A stretch of DNA of 64,000 nucleotides from Paenibacillus massiliensis 2301065 = DSM 16942. GTDB taxonomy: Bacteria; Bacillota; Bacilli; Paenibacillales; Paenibacillaceae. The DNA is taken from the NCBI RefSeq assembly GCF_000377505.1, contig NZ_KB898185.1, positions 310,001-374,000 of the forward strand. Direction: 5' to 3'. The position numbers and the translations under genes are program-made. The notes below the pieces were generated by a model, which saw nothing but the letters and a program-made list of their open reading frames with translations, did not search any database and was not told the origin of the DNA. Positions 26,569 to 34,523 of this stretch are shown here, piece by piece (positions within the stretch are counted from its first letter, which is position 1; every line of letters starts with the position of its first letter).

Positions 26569-27402
26569 ATGGAAAACCGTTATGCTTCTCATCCACATGA
26601 GGTCTCATCCTTCAAAACTACTCGCCTGCGCGATGAATTCCTGATTGATTCGCTGTTCAGCCCTGATGAGCTGACGCTTGTATACTCTCACGTTGACCGT
26701 TATATTATTGGCTCAGCTGTTCCTGTCAAAGGCTCCATTGAGTTGAAAGCGGATTCGAAGGTCATTGGCGCGGATACCTTCCTGGAGCGTCGAGAGCTTG
26801 GGGTCATCAATATCGGCGGTAGCGGCACCATCCAGGTTGACGGTACAACCTATGAGCTGGGGCACCGTGAATGCCTGTACGTTGGGCTCGGCGCGAAGGA
26901 TGTGCTGTTCGCAAGCAATGATCCTGCACAACCAGCCAAATTCTATCTGAACTCTACCCCTGCCCATCATGCATACCCTACAGCCAAGACAGGCCCAGAT
27001 GACGCATTTAATGTTCATTTAGGTTCGATTGAGAATTCTAACGACCGTACAATCTACCGTTTCATCCACGAGAAAGGCATTCAAAGCTGTCAGCTCGTCA
27101 TGGGACTGACGGTGCTTGAGCCAGGGAATATGTGGAACACGATGCCTGCCCATACCCACAATCGTCGCTCTGAGGTGTATCTGTACTTCAACCTGCCTGA
27201 AGACAGCGTTGTGTTCCATCTGATGGGAGAGCCTGAGGAGACACGCCACGTTGTAGTTCGCAACGAGCAGGCCATTATCTCTCCAAGCTGGTCCATTCAT
27301 AGTGGTGTTGGTACCAGCAACTATGCCTTTATCTGGGGGATGGCTGGTGAGAATCAAGTATTCGAGGATATGGATGGCGTAGAAATGAAGCGTCTGAAGT
27401 AA
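26569..27402 (+). CDS. kduI: 5-keto-4-deoxyuronate isomerase
   Basis: A 277-residue cupin enzyme of pectin breakdown. It converts 5-keto-4-deoxyuronate, derived from unsaturated galacturonate, into 2,5-diketo-3-deoxygluconate. Family landmarks include ELGVINIGGSGTIQVDG, TPAHHAYPTAK, MWNTMPAHTHNRRSEVYLYF (a His-Glu zinc site, near residue 198) and SIHSGVGTSNYAFIWGM. Length equals the family norm of about 278. ATG at 26569 follows AAAGGAG; upstream codons in frame lack a signal. It is followed by a DeoR regulator and kduD in one transcript. Confidence 0.95.
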   Translation: MENRYASHPHEVSSFKTTRLRDEFLIDSLFSPDELTLVYSHVDRYIIGSAVPVKGSIELKADSKVIGADTFLERRELGVINIGGSGTIQVDGTTYELGHRECLYVGLGAKDVLFASNDPAQPAKFYLNSTPAHHAYPTAKTGPDDAFNVHLGSIENSNDRTIYRFIHEKGIQSCQLVMGLTVLEPGNMWNTMPAHTHNRRSEVYLYFNLPEDSVVFHLMGEPEETRHVVVRNEQAIISPSWSIHSGVGTSNYAFIWGMAGENQVFEDMDGVEMKRLK

Positions 27403-27457
27403 TTCGTCACCCACATTTGATATAGAGCATACTCATGTACCGCTCAATCGCACAGAA

Positions 27458-28249
27458 ATGGATGTATGTCGTATGAACCCTTTGCTTCGATATGAGAAGA
27501 TCATGGAAGCCCTGTTAACCGATAAGGAAATCACCGTAAATGAACTAAGCCAGCGGCTTAAGGTGACAGGCAAGACGATACGCGAGGATTTAAAGCGACT
27601 GGAAGAACAAGGTCTGGTCGTACGTGTCCACGGCGGAGCCATGCTGGCGAATCGTGAGCAATTTGGAATCCTCCCGGAGAAAGAGACCCGTGTCAAGAAT
27701 GCCGATGAGAAGCAGCACATTGCCGAGCTCGCGTCCCAGCTCATTGAACCGAATGACATTATTGCACTCGACGGTGGCAGTACGACACTAGCGATCGCTC
27801 GTCTTCTGGGGTCGTCTCCTGTCACGGTGATCACCAACGATGTTCATATTATCAGTGAGCTGGCCACCAAAGACTTGATTCGTCTGGTTATTCCTGGCGG
27901 CTATCGTGTACGCAATATGCTGACGGGTCCTGAGGGTGTCAATTATGTTCAGCATTTAAATATTCAAAAGGCGTTCGTATCCAGCACCGGCGTTCACTGG
28001 GAGCATGGACTATCCGTCTACACAGGGGATTTCATTGACTTCAAGAAGGCGCTCGTGGATACTGCACAGCAGGTCTACGCCGTAGCCGATCATCACAAAT
28101 TCGGACAGACCGCCCTGCGCACCTTCGCACAGCTGAGTCAACTGAATGCCGTATTGTCAGACCGATTACCCACTGGAGATATGCTGAAGGCTTTCCAAGC
28201 CACTGGAATAAGTATGATTTGCACAACTGAAGGAGTGTCCGATCTATGA
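27458..28249 (+). CDS. DeoR-family transcriptional regulator of the kdu operon
   Basis: A 263-residue (or 258 if the ATG at 27473 is used) DeoR/GlpR-type repressor. The N-terminal HTH is EKIMEALLTDKEITVNELS followed by VTGKTIREDLKRLEEQG. The C-terminal sugar-phosphate-sensing DeoRC domain has DGGSTTLAIARLL, VITNDVHI, ADHHKFGQTALRTFA. The ribosome binding site is poor for either start. The stop overlaps the kduD start (ATGA), so regulator and KduD are coupled. It probably represses kduI-kduD and responds to a deoxyketouronate intermediate. Confidence 0.88.
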   Translation: MDVCRMNPLLRYEKIMEALLTDKEITVNELSQRLKVTGKTIREDLKRLEEQGLVVRVHGGAMLANREQFGILPEKETRVKNADEKQHIAELASQLIEPNDIIALDGGSTTLAIARLLGSSPVTVITNDVHIISELATKDLIRLVIPGGYRVRNMLTGPEGVNYVQHLNIQKAFVSSTGVHWEHGLSVYTGDFIDFKKALVDTAQQVYAVADHHKFGQTALRTFAQLSQLNAVLSDRLPTGDMLKAFQATGISMICTTEGVSDL

Positions 28250-29001
28250 AACCATTGTTTAGTCTTGAAGGAAAAACAGCCCTTGTCACCGGAAGCTCGG
28301 GAGGACTGGGAGAAGGGATTGCCATAGCTATGGCGGAGGCTGGCGCAGATGTCGTTATGGTGTCACGCTCCGGTAGCGAGGAGGCTGCACAGGCTATTAC
28401 TGCTTTGGGCCGTAAAGCATTGTCCATCTCTGCCGACCTGGGCCAGATCGATCAGATCGAGGCTGTATTCCAGGAAGCGCTGACCCTGACCGGGCGTATT
28501 GACATTCTGATCAACAATGCTGGCACTATCCGCCGCGCCCCTGCTGCAGAGCACAGTATGCAGGATTGGAACGCTGTCATCGACCTGAACCTGAATTCTG
28601 TATTCCTCCTGTCGCAGCTTGCAGGTCAGCATATGATTGCTAGAGGTAGTGGCAAAATCATCAACATTGCCTCCATGCTGTCCTTCCAGGGAGGTATTAA
28701 CGTACCAGGGTATACAGCAAGCAAGCACGGAGTAGCTGGATTGACCAAAGCCTTCGCAAATGAATGGGCAGGCAAAGGCATTCAGATTAATGCAATTGCT
28801 CCTGGCTATATGGAGACTAACAATACCGCTCCGATTCTCGATGATCCGGACCGGACTCGTTCGATTACAGAGCGAATCCCTGCTGGACGTTGGGGTACTC
28901 CTGAAGACCTGAAGGGACCAGCTATTTTCCTGGCCTCTGCTGCCTCCGACTACATGAATGGTCACGTTCTTTGTGTAGATGGCGGATGGCTGGCTAGATA
29001 A
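28246..29001 (+). CDS. kduD: 2-dehydro-3-deoxy-D-gluconate 5-dehydrogenase
   Basis: A 251-residue classical short-chain dehydrogenase. It has the nucleotide loop TGSSGGLGEG at residue 14 onward, NNAGTIRR, catalytic Ser in INIASMLSFQGG, and the YTASK catalytic Tyr-Lys pair near residue 158. It ends HVLCVDGGWLAR as KduD proteins do. It reduces 2,5-diketo-3-deoxygluconate to 2-keto-3-deoxygluconate, the step after KduI. It overlaps the regulator gene by four bases and ends the operon with a terminator. Confidence 0.92.
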   Translation: MKPLFSLEGKTALVTGSSGGLGEGIAIAMAEAGADVVMVSRSGSEEAAQAITALGRKALSISADLGQIDQIEAVFQEALTLTGRIDILINNAGTIRRAPAAEHSMQDWNAVIDLNLNSVFLLSQLAGQHMIARGSGKIINIASMLSFQGGINVPGYTASKHGVAGLTKAFANEWAGKGIQINAIAPGYMETNNTAPILDDPDRTRSITERIPAGRWGTPEDLKGPAIFLASAASDYMNGHVLCVDGGWLAR

Positions 29002-29045
29002 TACACGAATAGACCAATACACTACTGATGTATAGTAATGTGACA

Positions 29046-29081
29046 GGAAGCCCCAGGTTCGTTATCGAATCCGGGGCTTCC
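29046..29081. terminator. Terminator of the kdu operon
   Basis: GGAAGCCCC and GGGGCTTCC form a 9-bp stem with extra inner pairs, followed by TTCT. It lies between converging genes. Confidence 0.85.
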
Positions 29082-29101
29082 TTCTATAATTGCGTCGAAG
29101 A

Positions 29102-29623
29102 TTAATGCACGGACTCCCAGCGGTGGCGGAATTGCTCAAGTCGCGGGTGAACCTGCTGAGGCTCATGGGTGAGAATTAGACGAATTCGGGTAATCCAGCC
29201 TTCAAAAGACGAATACGAAGCGAATTGCTCTGCCGTCTCAGGAGCCATGTACACAAAATAAGGTGCTGGATACGTCTCTGCCAGATACTTCAAGGCAGTA
29301 TCCACTGGTGTATACTTCTTTCTTTTACCATCCCAATTCTGGATAATCGCCTCTAGATGACCATACTCCTGCTTCCACTCGTCCAATCTCTTCGCACGCT
29401 TATGAAAAGGGCTAACCGGCTGCTTGGACATGCGTCTAGCCGTTTCCTCATGAAGAGGATAAAGCACGACGGTCGCAAAGCTACGCTGCTCAGCCGTATG
29501 CATGAACTGCTCCAGCTCCGAATCCGTAATCTGTTCGAACGTGTCATAATAAATTAAAGTTCCCTTCTCCTGTTCAACGGGCGGCTCATAGCCGAATGGA
29601 ACCTTTATATTGCCTCGGGCCAC
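29102..29623 (-). CDS. Conserved hypothetical cytoplasmic protein
   Basis: A 173-residue protein without recognised domains. The start is GTG with a strong AAGGAGGGG six bases upstream. The sequence is soluble and charged, with a helix-rich centre (EWKQEYGHLEAIIQNWDGKRKKY) and a C-terminal aromatic part. It lies alone between the kdu terminator and the LacI-B gene, 68 bases from the latter's stop, so it may be read through from it. Function is unknown. Confidence 0.6.
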   Translation of the reverse strand: MARGNIKVPFGYEPPVEQEKGTLIYYDTFEQITDSELEQFMHTAEQRSFATVVLYPLHEETARRMSKQPVSPFHKRAKRLDEWKQEYGHLEAIIQNWDGKRKKYTPVDTALKYLAETYPAPYFVYMAPETAEQFASYSSFEGWITRIRLILTHEPQQVHPRLEQFRHRWESVH

Positions 29624-29691
29624 GCTTGTCCCCTCCTTAACAGTAATTCACATGAATAGTGTGTTCTTTATTGAAATTGTAATACTTAGAA

Positions 29692-30723
29692 TCACTTCCT
29701 GACAGCCTGAGGGGGGCATGAGTTACGCTCGACAACCTCCGTGTTAATCAGAACCCCACTATTGTGGTCTTCCTGGTCATTGATCTTTCGCAGCAGGATA
29801 TCCATCGCCGTCTTGGCCATTACATCTTTCTTCACATGAATAGTCGTGAGCTCAGGGCTTATCACCTTGGCTTCCAGAATATTGTCAAAGCCCATGACAG
29901 CCACTTCTTCGGGAACCTTTACAGCAAGCTCCTGAAATGTCTTAATCGCACTGATCGCCATGTAATCATTCTCGCAAAAAACGACTGCGGGCAGTTGCTT
30001 CACATGGCCTATCTCTGTTTTGAAAGCATCCTGTGACACAACCAACATGGGCTCCATCGCAAAATTCCCTTCAAGCTCCATGCCTGCCTCTTTAAGCGCA
30101 GCCATAAAGCCTTCTTTTCGCTTCACAAAATTCAGAATACGCACATCGGATTCGACGTAAGCAATACTCTTGTATCCCAGTGACAGCAGGTGTCTGCCCG
30201 CCTGATAACCTCCAAGATAATTATTAATCGCTACAAAGCTGGCATCCAAATGCTCAAACCATGTATCCAATATCACGATATGTGGATGAACAGCTAAGAC
30301 GTCCTCTAGGAGTGATGCCGTTAAATTCGTGCCCAGCATTAAAATCCCTGCGGAAGGCTGCTCCTGTTCCAGCGTCTGGATCTCCTCATGCAGCTTCTGA
30401 ATCGGTATGGAGGAGATAATCAGCGTATGTCCCTGCTCTCTTGCATAAGCCGTCAGATGATGAATCAACTCATTAAAGAACGGCTGAGATTCATACCGAT
30501 CCGTAATGATGTCCGTATTTTTGCAGGCTACAAAACGAATGATGGAATTGTTTTTAGTTGACGTTTTGTTCGTTTTGAAAGTCCGCGGGGTATACCCGTG
30601 GGCCTGTGAGATCTCCAAAATATGCTGGCGTGTCGCTTCACTCACACCAGCTTTATTATTGAGAGCAAGGGAGACAGCCGCCTTGGATACCCCCGCCAGT
30701 CTCGCAATATCATCTATTTTCAT
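29692..30723 (-). CDS. LacI-family transcriptional regulator, copy B
   Basis: A LacI/GalR regulator of about 343 residues. The N-terminal HTH MKIDDIARLAGVSKAAVSLA is nearly that of copy A, and the sensor domain shares ILMLGTNLTAS, SQPFFNELIH, VMGFDNILE and SPELTTIHVKKD. ATG at 30723 is used because AGGAG lies eight bases before it. It is divergent from the second DUF4038 glycosidase-PTS operon, mirroring the position of copy A. The two proteins probably arose by duplication and may bind each other's sites. Confidence 0.9.
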   Translation of the reverse strand: MKIDDIARLAGVSKAAVSLALNNKAGVSEATRQHILEISQAHGYTPRTFKTNKTSTKNNSIIRFVACKNTDIITDRYESQPFFNELIHHLTAYAREQGHTLIISSIPIQKLHEEIQTLEQEQPSAGILMLGTNLTASLLEDVLAVHPHIVILDTWFEHLDASFVAINNYLGGYQAGRHLLSLGYKSIAYVESDVRILNFVKRKEGFMAALKEAGMELEGNFAMEPMLVVSQDAFKTEIGHVKQLPAVVFCENDYMAISAIKTFQELAVKVPEEVAVMGFDNILEAKVISPELTTIHVKKDVMAKTAMDILLRKINDQEDHNSGVLINTEVVERNSCPPQAVRK

Positions 30724-30832
30724 GCATACCACTCCTGAATAGTATTAGTGCTTTCTAAATTATAACATTATCATACACAAAATTTCATAAAATTAACTAA
30801 ACTAAACTAACTTTTATATCCGCAAAATTCAT

Positions 30833-30861
30833 TTGACTAAATGATATTTCGGTGCTAATAT
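30833..30861 (+). promoter_or_regulatory. Sigma-A-type promoter of the glycosidase B-PTS operon
   Basis: TTGACT (30833-30838), 17 bases, TAATAT (30856-30861). ACTAAA overlaps the -35 element. Confidence 0.75.
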
Positions 30862-30865
30862 TCAG

Positions 30866-30881
30866 ATGAAAACGCATTATT
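30866..30881. promoter_or_regulatory. CcpA cre-like site
   Basis: ATGAAAACGCATTATT matches WTGNAANCGNWNNCAW at 14 of 16 positions and lies at the expected transcription start, so it could mediate glucose repression. Confidence 0.5.
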
Positions 30882-30955
30882 TTAGTTAAAAACACTTTAT
30901 TTGCAGTTTAGTTTACCTAAAATAAACTAAATGAAATGTGCTGAAAGGCTAGGTG

Positions 30956-32236
30956 ATGAGTGTGAAGGTAACTGTTGCGGGCCATGAAAGAGCCTTTGAG
31001 CTAAATGGTAAGCCGTTATTTTATTTAGCGGATACGGTATGGAGTGCATTTACCAACGCCTCCCTTGAAGAATGGGCAGAATATCTCGATTATCGAAAAT
31101 TACAGGGCTTTAATGTGCTTCAGATTAATATCCTGCGCCAGTGGGATGCAAGTGAATCGGATCTCCGAATGGAACCCTTCTTACTACAGGAAGATGGCTC
31201 CTATGACTATCGGCAGTTGAATGTAAAATATTTTGACCGCGCTGAGCAGATGCTTGGCATGGCTCTTGAGCGTGGCTTCATTCCAGCCCTCGTGCTGCTG
31301 TGGTGCAATTATGTACCAGATACTTGGGCTGGGATGTTTCAGGAAGGGAATAAAATGCCCTTTGACTGTGTTGAGCCGTATGTCCGATACGCTGTGGAAC
31401 GCTTCTCCAAATATAATCCGATCTACCTGGTCAGCGGTGATACCGATTTTCCAAGCGAGCAAGCTATTGCGTATTACACCAAAGCCCTTGAGGTTGTGCA
31501 TGCCTTGAGTCCGAACAGCTTGAAAACGCTCCATATTCGAGGACGGCTACGGGAGATCCCGGATACACTGGAGCAGCATGATGGCCTGGATTTTTACATG
31601 TACCAATCTGGTCACAATTCCGAGTTTCAAGCGACAGCTTATGAGATTGCCGAGAATTTTTATACACGTCCACGCACACGTCCAGTCATTAACGGCGAAC
31701 CCTGCTATGAACAGATCAGCTACAGCCGCAATGTATACGGCAGATACTCTGCCTTCGATGCGCGGAAGGCCGCTTGGCAGAGCCTGTTGGCTGGTGGTGG
31801 AGCAGGTATCACCTATGGAGCACACGGCATCTGGAGCTGGCACAAACAAGGCAAAAAGTTCGGGATCGTCGAAGGGGAAGGCTTTGACGCCCCTTACGAC
31901 TGGAGAGAAGCTGTCCGCTTTGAAGGGGCATGGGATTACTCCTTTATCAAATATGTATTTGAAAGCTATAACCTGATCGGGATCTCGCCAGCTGACATCG
32001 TACTCAATGAGACGCCTGAAATTCGTGCCGCCGCGAACGATACCACCATTGTCCTGTACATTCCGGTCAACACTAAGGTTCGCTTGAATCTGGACGTCCA
32101 GGATTACAGCTTCACAACCATTGATCTGACAGCCAGAAGATTCGCCTGTACAGAGATTACAACCCACGATGGGAAATCCGTCATTGCTATGCACCGTTTT
32201 GAGAAGGATGTCGTGGTCATTGGCAAGCGAAAATAG
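30956..32236 (+). CDS. DUF4038 apiosidase-like cytoplasmic glycoside hydrolase, copy B
   Basis: About 426 residues, a close paralogue of the protein at 11215-12498. Shared landmarks are PLFYLADTVWSAFTN, FNVLQINILRQWDAS, LLWCNYVPDTWA, VSGDTDFPSE (candidate catalytic Asp near 162), PVINGEPCYEQISYSR (candidate Glu near 248), and GAGITYGAHGIWSWH. There is no signal peptide. ATG at 30956 has AAAGG seven bases upstream; a GTG three bases earlier is less well placed. It is the first gene of an operon with an EIIBCA permease, so the likely substrate is a PTS-imported, phosphorylated disaccharide or glycoside with an apiosyl or similar pentosyl unit. That substrate is inferred from context. Confidence 0.83.
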   Translation: MSVKVTVAGHERAFELNGKPLFYLADTVWSAFTNASLEEWAEYLDYRKLQGFNVLQINILRQWDASESDLRMEPFLLQEDGSYDYRQLNVKYFDRAEQMLGMALERGFIPALVLLWCNYVPDTWAGMFQEGNKMPFDCVEPYVRYAVERFSKYNPIYLVSGDTDFPSEQAIAYYTKALEVVHALSPNSLKTLHIRGRLREIPDTLEQHDGLDFYMYQSGHNSEFQATAYEIAENFYTRPRTRPVINGEPCYEQISYSRNVYGRYSAFDARKAAWQSLLAGGGAGITYGAHGIWSWHKQGKKFGIVEGEGFDAPYDWREAVRFEGAWDYSFIKYVFESYNLIGISPADIVLNETPEIRAAANDTTIVLYIPVNTKVRLNLDVQDYSFTTIDLTARRFACTEITTHDGKSVIAMHRFEKDVVVIGKRK

Positions 32237-32305
32237 GCATCTATGTGCCTCTCATTAGAAAGCGCATACACCTGATGAGTATTATTACTGCAAGGAGTGA
32301 CTAGA

Positions 32306-34210
32306 GTGAATTACGAGAAAACAGCCCAGGAAATTCTGAAGTCGGTTGGCGGAGCAGGTAATGTGAACAGTGTCATGCACTGCATGACCCGTCTGCGCTT
32401 CAAGCTCAAAGACAGCAGCTTGCCCAATAAGGAACAAGTCAAACAGATTGACGGAGTCATGACGGTCGTGGACAGCGGCGGGCAATTCCAGGTCGTCATT
32501 GGGAATGACGTACCAAAGGTATATGCCGAATTAACAAAACTACCGGGCATATCGGCAGAAGCTGCCCCTGTGGAGAAGGATACACAAGGAAGCCTATTTA
32601 GTCGTTTTGTAGATGTCATCTCTGGTGTGTTCATGCCAGTGGTTGGCGTGCTATCAGCCGTCGGGATTCTCAAGGGTCTACTCTCCTTATTCGTAACCCT
32701 GAATTGGTTAAGCGACGATATGGGTACTTACAAAATTTTGTTCGCTGCAGCGGATGCCTTATTCTATTTCTTCCCTATCTTCCTTGGCTTCTCTGCCGCT
32801 AAGAAATTCGGAGGGAATCCTTATATATCGGCAGTAATCGGAGCCGCCCTTGTGTATCCAACCATGACGGCCGCCTTTGCAGAGAGTACGCCTCTTAGCT
32901 TTATGACTATCCCGGTAGTTCTGATCAGTTATACGTCATCCGTTATACCTATCATTCTTGGGTCGTATTTGGCCGCTATTGTCGAAAAGTTCTTCAGCAA
33001 AGTATTACCTTCAGCCGTAAAGCTGTTCTTTGTACCCCTGTTAACCATACTGATTGTCCTGCCACTCGTCTTTCTTGCCATTGGACCTATAGCCACATTC
33101 GTCAGTAATCAACTAGCTGCTGGCACATTGTGGGTGTATGGCTTGAGTCCGATCATCGCAGGTCTTCTGTTGGCCGGGTTCTGGCAGACCGTCATTATCT
33201 TTGGTCTACACTGGGCGTTCATTCCCATCTTGCTCAACAACGTTATGAATAACGGCTTTGACCCTATTAACGGTATGCTGTTTTGTACCATTTTCGCGCA
33301 GACAGGTGCAGCTTTTGCCATTTCGCTCAAGACAAAGGATACACGTCTGAAGCCTATTGCCACCTCGGCTACGATCGCCGGGATTATGGGGGTAACAGAA
33401 CCAGCTATCTATGGGGTTACCCTGCCGTTGAAGAAGCCATTCATCCTGGCCTCCATCGCTGCGGGGATCGCGGGCGCCATCGCAGGGATGTTCGGCGCCA
33501 AGAACTACTATACGATTGCTGGCGGCGGTATCTTTGGTATTCCGATGTTTATCGGTCCGGAGGGCATGGACCAAGGCTTTGTGGGATTCCTCATTTCGGT
33601 GGTTGTTGCCTTCATCGGCGGCTTCGTTCTAACTTACCTGTTTGGGTATAAGAATCAGCCCGTGACTCAGGCGGCTACGGAAGCTCAACCTACGGAAAGC
33701 CAAGCTAAGGATATCCAAGCAACAGACTTATCTACTCGTAACGTTGGAGATCAGCCTCAAGAAGTGTCTATATTCAGTCCTCTAGAGGGCGAATGGCTAC
33801 CATTAAGTGAAGTAGGCGACGAAGCCTTCTCCAGTGGAGCCATGGGCAAAGGAGCCGCAATCCTGCCTACGGTCGGCGTGGTCTATGCTCCATTTTCGGG
33901 AACTGTACAGACACTGTTCAAAACCAGGCATGCCATTGGACTTGTATCGCCTGAAGGCGTGGAGACGCTCATTCATATCGGCATTAACACTGTAAAGCTG
34001 AAGGGAGAGCATTTCACGACCTTTGTTAAGGAGGGTGATATCGTTCAAAAGGGTGACAAATTAGTCGAATTCGATATCGAAGCCATCCGAAATGCCGGCT
34101 ACGATACGACGACCTCCGTCATCGTCTCCAGCCTTGCAACATATACAGAGATTAGCATCAAGGAACACGGGTACATCCGCTCAGGCGAGCCTTTGTTCAA
34201 CCTTAAATAA
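32306..34210 (+). CDS. PTS beta-glucoside-type permease EIIBCA
   Basis: A 634-residue fusion. EIIB (about 1-85) has the phospho-Cys in VMHCMTRLRFKL. EIIC (about 100-450) has roughly ten membrane segments and AGIMGVTEPAIYGVTLP carrying the sugar-site Glu. A Gln/Thr-rich linker covers about 450-480. EIIA of the glucose type (about 480-630) has TLIHIGINTVKLKG with the phospho-His. This order matches BglP-type transporters for beta-glucosides. A GTG at 32306 is chosen because AAGGAG lies eight bases upstream; an earlier in-frame GTG at 32297 overlaps it. It is co-transcribed with glycosidase copy B. Confidence 0.93.
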   Translation: MNYEKTAQEILKSVGGAGNVNSVMHCMTRLRFKLKDSSLPNKEQVKQIDGVMTVVDSGGQFQVVIGNDVPKVYAELTKLPGISAEAAPVEKDTQGSLFSRFVDVISGVFMPVVGVLSAVGILKGLLSLFVTLNWLSDDMGTYKILFAAADALFYFFPIFLGFSAAKKFGGNPYISAVIGAALVYPTMTAAFAESTPLSFMTIPVVLISYTSSVIPIILGSYLAAIVEKFFSKVLPSAVKLFFVPLLTILIVLPLVFLAIGPIATFVSNQLAAGTLWVYGLSPIIAGLLLAGFWQTVIIFGLHWAFIPILLNNVMNNGFDPINGMLFCTIFAQTGAAFAISLKTKDTRLKPIATSATIAGIMGVTEPAIYGVTLPLKKPFILASIAAGIAGAIAGMFGAKNYYTIAGGGIFGIPMFIGPEGMDQGFVGFLISVVVAFIGGFVLTYLFGYKNQPVTQAATEAQPTESQAKDIQATDLSTRNVGDQPQEVSIFSPLEGEWLPLSEVGDEAFSSGAMGKGAAILPTVGVVYAPFSGTVQTLFKTRHAIGLVSPEGVETLIHIGINTVKLKGEHFTTFVKEGDIVQKGDKLVEFDIEAIRNAGYDTTTSVIVSSLATYTEISIKEHGYIRSGEPLFNLK

Positions 34211-34219
34211 AACACATGA

Positions 34220-34250
34220 GGGAAGCAGGTAAGATACCTGCTTCCCTTCT
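34220..34250 (+). terminator. Terminator of the glycosidase B-PTS operon
   Basis: A perfect 12-bp stem GGGAAGCAGGTA/TACCTGCTTCCC with a 3-base loop is followed by TTCTT. Confidence 0.92.
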
Positions 34251-34325
34251 TATGCTCCCGCCTGTTCCCACCTGTTCTCGCTTGCTCCCGCTTGTTCCTG
34301 CTTGCTCCTGCTTGCTCCTGCTCCT
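34251..34325. repeat. Minisatellite of about seven 10-bp units
   Basis: Consecutive variants of CTTGCTCCTG (for example CCTGTTCTCG, CTTGTTCCTG) follow one another in exact 10-base steps. The 34211-34523 gap holds the two terminators and this array. Confidence 0.75.
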
Positions 34326-34458
34326 AACCTATTATCATCCAAATTGGCTACCGCAGCATATTGGAGTCTGTCGGTGCACTCCCGAACAATGGCTAGACAC
34401 CGGCTTGTACGGATGAGTTCATTTATACCAAGCTGAACCTGGGCACTTATATTCCACG

Positions 34459-34500
34459 AAAAAGAAGGACTATCCCAGTAGATACCTACATGGAATAGCC
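34459..34500 (-). terminator. Terminator of the flgB-like gene
   Basis: On the minus strand GGCTATTCCA pairs, with two mispaired positions, with TGGGATAGTCC. TTCTTTTT follows. Confidence 0.7.
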
Positions 34501-34523
34501 CCGCTTTTACTACAACTTTGCTA

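Larger units (their letters stand above)
30796..30931. promoter_or_regulatory. TTTAGT/ACTAAA operator cluster, locus B, with a palindromic operator at 30907-30931
   Basis: ACTAAA or its complement TTTAGT begins at 30796, 30801, 30836, 30881, 30907 and 30926. The last two belong to a perfect palindrome, TTTAGTTTA and TAAACTAAA with a 7-base spacer. It lies downstream of the promoter and 25 bases before the start codon, a good repressor position. Confidence 0.65.
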
